A stretch of 6,775 nucleotides of DNA, from the NCBI GenBank assembly GCA_021769545.1, contig JAETSS010000073.1, positions 1-6,775 of the forward strand, in the 5' to 3' direction. The notes under the pieces were generated by a model. That model had not been told where the DNA came from. It saw nothing but the letters and a program-made list of their open reading frames with translations, and searched no databases. This DNA is from Eubacterium sp. (GTDB lineage Bacteria; Bacillota_A; Clostridia; Peptostreptococcales; Anaerovoracaceae). The position numbers were made by a program, and so were the translations under genes. Below are positions 1-4,866 of this stretch, piece by piece (the first letter of the stretch is position 1; every line of letters begins with the position of its first letter).

Positions 1-399
1 ATCGAGCAGGCGGAGGAACTCCTGAATACATATAAGGACGAGGCCTCGTGGGAGGACGGGTTTCTTGCCGGGCTCAACTACCTCTACGATCATAAGCGGA
101 TGATCTACCACGTATACAGGTCCATCAGCAAAAGCGAGCTGGAAAGGTATCTGTACAGGGTCTCGGAAAAGTATGCGCTCCAGCTTGTGGAAAGGCAGGC
201 CAAGGACATGTCTGTAAGCGATGAGATAAAAAGCACCGTGGCTGATTTCTACAAAAACGCTTTCGTGGGCAGAGTGCTGCAGTGGATCGAGAACAACATG
301 AATACGGAGCCGGAAAAGCTTGCAGCCCTTTGCGACGGCATTTTCAAGGGCACAGTAAAAGAGGCTCTGATAAGCGTAGAAAAAGTGCTTGAAAATTAG
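1..399 (+). CDS. TetR/AcrR-family transcriptional regulator, C-terminal part (5'-truncated by window)
   Basis: The frame is open from base 1 to the TAG at 397-399, giving 132 visible residues. The ATG at 100 is internal, because the coding frame continues upstream of it, so the gene starts outside the window. The visible part is all-helical and resembles the TetR-like C-terminal ligand-binding domain. Its FYKNAFVGRVLQWIENNM segment followed by TEPEKLAALCDGIFKG matches the family pattern of an aromatic-rich helix, a Gly, a Trp-Ile pair and a Pro-Glu-containing last helix. The N-terminal helix-turn-helix is not in view, so the DNA-binding half is assumed. Such regulators usually repress a neighbouring transport gene and release DNA when a small ligand binds. 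The gene lies just upstream of, and co-directional with, an MMPL transporter, with a terminator and a palindrome between them. This suggests it controls that transporter. The family call is fairly secure from the C-terminal pattern; the target and ligand are unknown. Confidence 0.75.
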   Translation: MEQAEELLNTYKDEASWEDGFLAGLNYLYDHKRMIYHVYRSISKSELERYLYRVSEKYALQLVERQAKDMSVSDEIKSTVADFYKNAFVGRVLQWIENNMNTEPEKLAALCDGIFKGTVKEALISVEKVLEN

Positions 400-411
400 A
401 ACAATTAATAC

Positions 412-454
412 AAAAACGATACCGTGCACAAATTTTGTGCACGGCGTTTTTTTT
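412..454 (+). terminator. Intrinsic terminator after the TetR gene
   Basis: A perfect inverted repeat CCGTGCACA (422-430) / TGTGCACGG (436-444) with loop AATTT is followed by CG and eight T residues (447-454). Upstream, AAAAACG (412-418) can pair with CGTTTTT (445-451) across a three-base bulge. The structure could therefore also work on the opposite strand, although no minus-strand gene is seen to need it. It starts 12 bases after the TetR stop and separates that transcript from the MMPL gene. Confidence 0.9.
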
Positions 455-486
455 GTTTATGGCACAGACCGCGAGAATATTTTAAA

Positions 487-500
487 CTGTACCGGTAAAG
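487..500. promoter_or_regulatory. Imperfect palindrome, candidate TetR operator upstream of the MMPL gene
   Basis: CTGTACCGGTAAAG contains the perfect 8-bp palindrome TACCGGTA (490-497). It extends to 14 bp with one mismatched position per half (G489 against A498). It lies between the TetR terminator and the MMPL ribosome binding site, which is where a local TetR repressor would bind. TetR-family operators are typically palindromes of about 14 to 20 bp or more. I could not pick a convincing -35/-10 pair here. AATATTTT (476-483) is an AT-rich -10-like stretch just upstream, which would place the palindrome near the transcription start. The role is inferred from position and symmetry only. Confidence 0.35.
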
Positions 501-518
501 AGAAAACAATAAGAAAAC

Positions 519-526
519 AGGGGTGA
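519..526 (+). promoter_or_regulatory. Ribosome binding site that selects the MMPL start codon
   Basis: AGGGGTGA resembles the anti-16S consensus AGGAGGTGA and lies 8 bases before the ATG at 535. The earlier in-frame candidates, GTG at 523 and ATG at 526, fall inside or directly against this site and have no usable ribosome binding site of their own. The start at 535 is therefore preferred. Confidence 0.7.
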
Positions 527-534
527 TGTTGTTA

Positions 535-2616
535 ATGTTAAAGCTTGGAAAGGCGATAACCAAAAAGCGAAAACTTATACTGGCGATTGCCGTTTTGCTG
601 CTCATACCGTCGTTTTTCGGGATGATAATGACGAGGATCAATTACGATGTGCTGGATTATCTGCCTGACGACATAGAGACCATGAAGGGCCAGCAGATAC
701 TGCTGGACGAATTCGGAAAGGGCGGCTTTTCCATGGTCATGGTAGACGGCATGGAAAAGAAGGACGTAGCTGCTCTCAAGGCGAAGATAGAAAATGTCGA
801 TCATGTGGACAGCGTCATATGGTATGACAGCATCGTAGATGCAAGCGTTCCTTATGAGATCATACCGGACAGCGTTTACGAGAAATTCAACAACGGAGAT
901 ACGACGCTGATGGCGGTTTTCTTCGACTCGTCCACATCGTCGGATGAAAGCATGAGCGCAGTAGACGAAATACGAAAGCTGGGAAACCGACAGTGCTTTG
1001 TCAGCGGTATGTCGGCCTTCGTTACCGATCTTAAACAGCTTGCGGAGAAGGAAGAACCAATATACGTGGGGATAGCGGTGCTTCTGGCCTGCATAGTGCT
1101 GGCGGTATTCATGGATTCATGGCTTATCCCGGTGCTGTTCATTGCAGGTATCGGTATGGCTATCATGTATAACCTGGGGTCCAACGTATTCATGGGCGAG
1201 GTATCGTATATAACGAAAGCGTTGAGCGCGGTGCTGCAGCTTGGCGTTACCATGGACTATTCCATATTCCTGTGGCACAGCTATGAGGAAGAACGGAGCA
1301 GGCCCGGCAGAGATAAGGAAGAAGCCATGTCTCATGCCATTGCCAATACCATAACATCGGTCGCAGGCAGTTCTATCACTACCATAGCAGGGTTTCTGGC
1401 ATTATGCTTTATGACCTTTACCTTAGGCAAAGACTTGGGAATAGTCATGGCGAAAGGTGTCTTATTCGGAGTGATAGGCTGCGTGACGATACTTCCTTCA
1501 TTGATACTGACATTTGAAAGGGCCATAGAGAAGACGAGACACAGAAGCATAATGCCGGAGTTCAACAGGCTGTCGGATCTGGTGACGAAGAAGCCGGCCG
1601 TATTTGCGGTGATATTCATAGTGCTGCTGATTCCGGCACTGGTGGGATATACCCATACGGACGTCTACTATAACCTTGATAAAAGCGTACCGGAGACCCT
1701 GCCTTTCCATGTGGCAAATGAAAAGCTGGAGGATGAGTTCGCGATGAATTCAACCCATATCCTGCTGACGGATTCCGACATGGATAAAAAAGATGTAAAG
1801 AACATGATAAAGGAGATCAACGAGGTCAAAGGGGTAAACTATACATTAGGTCTGGAAAGCGCAGTAGGCCCTGCCGTTCCCGACGATATGCTGCCTTCAT
1901 CGGTTTCTGGGATGCTCAAGGGCGATGAGCATCAGCTCATGATGATAAATTCCGACTATAAAGTGGCCAGTGATGAGGTCAACCGCCAGATCGACCAGAT
2001 CAACGAGATAGTCAAGAGCTATGACGACAAGGGGATGCTCATAGGAGAAGCGCCTTGCACGAAGGATCTGATAAACATAACTGATGTGGACTTCAAGGTG
2101 GTAAGCATGATATCGATACTGGCGATATTCGTGATAATCGCAGTGGTACTAAAATCCATATCGCTGCCGGTGATACTGGTAGTCGTAATAGAGCTGGCTA
2201 TATTCATCAATCTGGGTATACCGTATTATACGGGAACGGTTCTTCCATTCATCGCTTCCATCTGTATAAGTACGATACAGCTAGGGGCCACCGTAGATTA
2301 CGCCATACTGATGACGACGCGCTATAAGCGTGAAAGATACGATGGAAAGAGCAAGCACGAATCCATAAAGATAGCTCATATGACATCGATGCCGTCGGTA
2401 GTCGTAAGCGCGCTGGGATTCTTTGCGGCTACATTTGGAGTCGGGCTGTATTCGGATATAGACATCATCAGCTCACTCTGTAACCTTATGGCAAGAGGGG
2501 CCATCATAAGTATGCTGGTGGTAATGTTCATACTGCCTGCCATGTTTATGATTTTCGATAAACTGATAATCAGGACCAGCAAGGGGTTCATAGGAGGAAA
2601 GGAAAATGAAATATAA
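535..2616 (+). CDS. MMPL/RND-family membrane transporter
   Basis: The 693-residue protein has the duplicated RND layout. Half one is TM1 (about 14-32), an extracytoplasmic domain (about 33-175) and TM2-6 (about 177-324). Half two is TM7 (about 355-372), a second external domain (about 373-520) and TM8-12 (about 524-675). TM4 holds LGVTMDYSIFLWHSYEEER (Asp241-Tyr242) and TM10 holds LGATVDYAILMTTRYKRER (Asp588-Tyr589). Paired Asp-Tyr residues at these positions form the proton relay of MmpL3-type transporters, so proton-driven export across the cytoplasmic membrane is expected. Both halves keep the motif, so the protein looks functional. Known MMPL substrates include lipids, hydrophobic peptides and drugs; nothing here identifies which. 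The length fits compact Gram-positive MMPL proteins. The stop codon overlaps the next gene by 11 bp, a sign of co-translation with the secreted LxxG protein. The start at 535 is chosen by ribosome binding site spacing; GTG 523 would add four residues. Confidence 0.9.
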   Translation: MLKLGKAITKKRKLILAIAVLLLIPSFFGMIMTRINYDVLDYLPDDIETMKGQQILLDEFGKGGFSMVMVDGMEKKDVAALKAKIENVDHVDSVIWYDSIVDASVPYEIIPDSVYEKFNNGDTTLMAVFFDSSTSSDESMSAVDEIRKLGNRQCFVSGMSAFVTDLKQLAEKEEPIYVGIAVLLACIVLAVFMDSWLIPVLFIAGIGMAIMYNLGSNVFMGEVSYITKALSAVLQLGVTMDYSIFLWHSYEEERSRPGRDKEEAMSHAIANTITSVAGSSITTIAGFLALCFMTFTLGKDLGIVMAKGVLFGVIGCVTILPSLILTFERAIEKTRHRSIMPEFNRLSDLVTKKPAVFAVIFIVLLIPALVGYTHTDVYYNLDKSVPETLPFHVANEKLEDEFAMNSTHILLTDSDMDKKDVKNMIKEINEVKGVNYTLGLESAVGPAVPDDMLPSSVSGMLKGDEHQLMMINSDYKVASDEVNRQIDQINEIVKSYDDKGMLIGEAPCTKDLINITDVDFKVVSMISILAIFVIIAVVLKSISLPVILVVVIELAIFINLGIPYYTGTVLPFIASICISTIQLGATVDYAILMTTRYKRERYDGKSKHESIKIAHMTSMPSVVVSALGFFAATFGVGLYSDIDIISSLCNLMARGAIISMLVVMFILPAMFMIFDKLIIRTSKGFIGGKENEI
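2592..2597 (+). promoter_or_regulatory. Ribosome binding site of the LxxG-protein gene, inside the MMPL 3' end
   Basis: AGGAGG lies 8 bases before the ATG at 2606 and is embedded in the last codons of the MMPL gene, where it encodes Gly-Gly. Together with the 11-bp overlap this points to translational coupling. It also favours ATG 2606 over the internal ATG at 2648, which would remove the basic part of the signal peptide. Confidence 0.85.
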
Positions 2617-4474
2617 AAGCATAGGAAAAAAGAAAAGAGGAATCAGGATGTTATCCTGTGTGACGGCAATCTTTATGATCTTTGCCGCCACGGGATCGTC
2701 TGTGTATGCTGCCGGAAGTATGACTAAGGAGGAAACTGTATACGTCATCACCGACGCAGCGGGAAACCGGACGGAGACCATAGTCAGCGACCACCTTTAC
2801 AACTCCGACTCATTAAAAACCATTACCGATGTAAGCGGACTTAAGGATATAGAAAATGTAAAGGGCGACGAGAAATTCAAAAAAGGCTCGGGTGATCAGA
2901 TCATCTGGCAGGCTGACGGAGAGGATATATATTATCAGGGAAAGACCGAGGAGCAGGTTCCCGTTACTCTCGATGTGTCGTACTACCTGGACGGCAAACA
3001 GGTCAGCGGCAGCGAGCTTGACGGCAAGAGCGGAAACGTGAAGATAAATATAAAATACGAAAACAACTGCACGGTGACGGTAGACGGCAAAAGCGTAAAG
3101 GTGCCTTTCGTGGCAATGACCGGCTTTCTCGTTGAAGACGACTGCTTTAAGAACGTATCGGTGAGCAGCGGTAAGGTCATCGACGACGGTGAAAAGCAGG
3201 TAGTAGTGGGCATGGCCGTTCCGGGCTTATCGGAAACCTTAGGCGTATCGTCGGACAAGACAGGCTTTTCAGATGAAGTGGAGATCACGGGAACTGCTGA
3301 GGGATTCAGTCTCGAGGACATGATGACGGTGATCACCTCCAATATATTCGAGGATGTAGATACAGACCAGCTGGCATCACTCGATATGGACGGTCAGATA
3401 AATGAGCTTGACAGTGCGGCCACCAAGCTGGCGCATGGAGCCTCGACACTTTATGACGGTGTGCACATGCTCAGCGAAAAATCGTCAGCCCTTACAGACG
3501 GCGTATCGAAGCTCAACGCAGGGGCACAGCAGTTAAATGCGGGAGCAGCGCAGACCCTGGAAGGCAGTAAGACTCTAGCAGCGGGAAACGCACAGCTTTC
3601 CGCGGCGCTGAACGAGAATCTGGGTACGATGCAGACCAACATCGCGCAGCTTTCGGCAGGCGGAAAGCAGGTACTGGATGGGTTCAATGCTATCCATGGA
3701 AAGGTTGCAGGTGACGGGACTGCTCAGAATCCGGGGCTTGCAGCGGCAGCGGGAAGTGTTGCCAATGGTGCGGCAAGTATCCAGGGCATCGTAAGCTCTA
3801 AGACCCAGACAAGTATCGCATCCCTGAATGATGCAGTTACGTTGCTCGATACTCTGAAAGCCAACGAAACAGACGCGGATACGATAGCGAAATACGATGA
3901 GGCGGAAGCGAAGATAGCAGCGTCGATAGCTGCGCAGAATGATATAAACAATGCGACGCAGACATTGTCTGCAACAGCCGGAGCAGTATCACAAGGTTCA
4001 CAGCAGCTTTCGGATAGTCTGACAGAGCTGGGAAATGGAGTCGGTGCTCTTTGCAATGGTATGCAGCAGCTCAACGCAGGACTTGCGGATGCAGGCGATA
4101 AGATAGATATCATCACGGGAAGTGCTGCGAAACTGGCAGCCGGAGCATCGGATCTGGAAAAAGGTCAGACCGCTCTCAGCAGTGGAGCACAGGAGCTGGC
4201 GACAGGAATGACACAGCTCGGCGATTCCTCACTGCAGCTTATCGGCGGTATAAAGCAGCTTGACAAGGGTTCAATGGAGCTCAGCAAGGGTATGCAGCAG
4301 TTCTACGATCAGGGAATAAAGAAGATCGTCGATCTTTACAACAGCGATCTGAAAGGTATCACAGGAAATGTGGACTCCGTCATCAAAGCCGGACAGCAGT
4401 ATAAGACCTTCACAAGTTTGCCCGACGCAATGGACGGAAGCGTGAAGTTCATATACAAGACGGAAATCATGTAG
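2606..4474 (+). CDS. Secreted protein with xxxLxxG heptad repeats, partner of MMPL transporter
   Basis: This is a 622-residue exported protein. The signal peptide is basic (KKKRGIR, residues 8-14), then hydrophobic (about 15-29), with a likely cleavage after VYA (residue 35). Residues about 37-260 form a beta-rich domain of unknown function containing GEDIYYQGKTEEQVPVTLDV and YYLDGKQVSGSELDGKSG. From memory, this recurs in hypothetical proteins next to MMPL or YhgE/Pip genes in Clostridia. Residues about 266-365 and 453-566 carry Leu-x-x-Gly heptads (KLNAGAQQLNAG, QLDKGSMELSKG) like those in the external part of YhgE/Pip proteins. A predicted helical, Ala- and Asp-rich spacer separates the two blocks. 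The tail ends in DAMDGSVKFIYKTEIM. No C-terminal transmembrane helix, LPXTG motif or lipobox is visible, so the protein is either released or held by an uncleaved signal sequence. YhgE/Pip proteins carry a C-terminal membrane domain that is missing here; the overlapping MMPL gene may supply it. That function is inferred, not shown. Confidence 0.75.
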   Translation: MKYKSIGKKKRGIRMLSCVTAIFMIFAATGSSVYAAGSMTKEETVYVITDAAGNRTETIVSDHLYNSDSLKTITDVSGLKDIENVKGDEKFKKGSGDQIIWQADGEDIYYQGKTEEQVPVTLDVSYYLDGKQVSGSELDGKSGNVKINIKYENNCTVTVDGKSVKVPFVAMTGFLVEDDCFKNVSVSSGKVIDDGEKQVVVGMAVPGLSETLGVSSDKTGFSDEVEITGTAEGFSLEDMMTVITSNIFEDVDTDQLASLDMDGQINELDSAATKLAHGASTLYDGVHMLSEKSSALTDGVSKLNAGAQQLNAGAAQTLEGSKTLAAGNAQLSAALNENLGTMQTNIAQLSAGGKQVLDGFNAIHGKVAGDGTAQNPGLAAAAGSVANGAASIQGIVSSKTQTSIASLNDAVTLLDTLKANETDADTIAKYDEAEAKIAASIAAQNDINNATQTLSATAGAVSQGSQQLSDSLTELGNGVGALCNGMQQLNAGLADAGDKIDIITGSAAKLAAGASDLEKGQTALSSGAQELATGMTQLGDSSLQLIGGIKQLDKGSMELSKGMQQFYDQGIKKIVDLYNSDLKGITGNVDSVIKAGQQYKTFTSLPDAMDGSVKFIYKTEIM

Positions 4475-4500
4475 CAGAAAATACAACATTATCACTAAGA

Positions 4501-4574
4501 AGAGACTGCCGCATCGGGGAAAGCGTATAGGCATACTGTATTATGTTCAAGACTTTCATGGTGCGGCGGTCGCT
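4501..4574 (+). other. Structured 3'-UTR element (long imperfect inverted repeat)
   Basis: GACTGCCGCA (4504-4513) pairs with TGCGGCGGTC (4562-4571) with one T-G wobble. Adding AG/CT at the outer ends gives a 13-position stem with one mismatch (4501-4513 with 4562-4574). Inside, GAAAG (4519-4523) can pair with CTTTC (4554-4558), and GTAT/ATAC (4525-4536) can form a small hairpin. The right end abuts the 10-bp palindrome CTGTATACAG (4573-4582). It starts 26 bases after the stop codon and precedes the terminator, so it should be transcribed with the MMPL operon. It has no T-tract of its own. It could be a 3'-UTR stabilising fold, a processed small RNA or a short palindromic repeat. I do not recognise it as a named RNA family. 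Confidence 0.45.
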
Positions 4575-4591
4575 GTATACAGATGAACAGG

Positions 4592-4629
4592 AAAAGCATG
4601 TGCTGCCATGTGGCAGTGCATGCTTTTTT
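4592..4629 (+). terminator. Intrinsic terminator of the MMPL/LxxG operon
   Basis: AAAAGCATGTGCTGCC (4592-4607) pairs with GGCAGTGCATGCTTTT (4612-4627) around the loop ATGT. Two neighbouring G-T wobbles are the only non-Watson-Crick pairs in 16. Six T residues (4624-4629) close the right side. This is a strong rho-independent terminator that ends the transcript 118 bases or more after the stop codon of the LxxG gene. Confidence 0.92.
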
Positions 4630-4756
4630 GTGTAGTCGGTAATGCGGAGATGCTTTGGGAATAGGGCCGACGGGCGGATCGCCTTGCAAAGCTGCAGGTG
4701 ATCAGGAGAAAGCCGGGGTTTTGGGGAAATAAAGTGCGATTAGGAAACAATAGAAC
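4630..4756. other. Non-coding stretch with orphan hairpin, between terminator and promoter
   Basis: No supportable coding region is seen on either strand; the short minus-strand frames lack ribosome binding sites and protein-like composition. The main structure is a hairpin at 4677-4703: GATCGCC pairs with GGTGATC (one G-T wobble), then TGCA with TGCA inside a one-base bulge, closed by loop AAGC. A weaker stem GTCGGT/GCCGAC (4635-4640 with 4666-4671) lies before it. There is no T-tract after the hairpin, so it is not a normal terminator. By position it should be transcribed neither by the operon to its left nor by the promoter to its right, unless an unseen promoter is used. Confidence 0.4.
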
Positions 4757-4787
4757 TTGACGGGCAGGGGAGGGGGCGGAGTATAAT
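4757..4787 (+). promoter_or_regulatory. Sigma-70/sigma-A-type promoter of the beta-helix gene, with long G-rich spacer
   Basis: TTGACG (4757-4762, one mismatch to the -35 consensus) and TATAAT (4782-4787, perfect -10) are separated by 19 bases, two more than the optimum. The region from 4762 through the spacer holds runs of three, four and five G residues and a final GG. The transcript would begin near 4794 and have a leader of about 70 bases before the ATG at 4867. The position directly before an exported-protein gene with a good ribosome binding site supports a real promoter. The long spacer suggests either low basal activity or activation by a factor that distorts the DNA. Confidence 0.75.
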
Positions 4788-4853
4788 ATATTAAATAGTT
4801 TAGATTTTGTACATTGTAGGATTTATTATGATAGAAAATGGAAATATGAGAGC

Positions 4854-4860
4854 GGGAGGA
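4854..4860 (+). promoter_or_regulatory. Ribosome binding site that selects the beta-helix gene start
   Basis: GGGAGGA lies 6 bases before the ATG at 4867. Two earlier in-frame ATGs at 4828 and 4846 have only a weak AGGA (4818-4821) or nothing comparable in front of them. The start at 4867 also gives a compact signal peptide beginning MNRKARMKK. Confidence 0.75.
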
Positions 4861-4866
4861 AACGAG

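Noticed and set aside
523..534. GTG 523 or ATG 526 as the start of the MMPL gene
   Set aside because: These codons overlap or touch the AGGGGTGA ribosome binding site, whose spacing fits ATG 535.
2648..2650. Internal ATG (residue 15) as the start of the LxxG protein
   Set aside because: It would remove the KKKRGIR basic region of the signal peptide, and the AGGAGG site is correctly spaced for ATG 2606.
4438..4474. Premature truncation of the LxxG protein, because it lacks an anchor
   Set aside because: The ending DGSVKFIYKT looks like a natural family terminus from memory, and the downstream sequence shows no continuation of the repeat in any frame before the terminator.
4495..4750. Two overlapping 64-codon minus-strand frames in the intergenic region
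   Set aside because: They run through a strong plus-strand terminator and other hairpins, and their products look random, with no domain or signal sequence.
4630..4756. Riboswitch upstream of the beta-helix gene
   Set aside because: The structured part lies before the predicted promoter, so it would not be in the leader. I could not match it to the conserved cores of the riboswitch classes I know, such as TPP, cyclic-di-GMP or fluoride.
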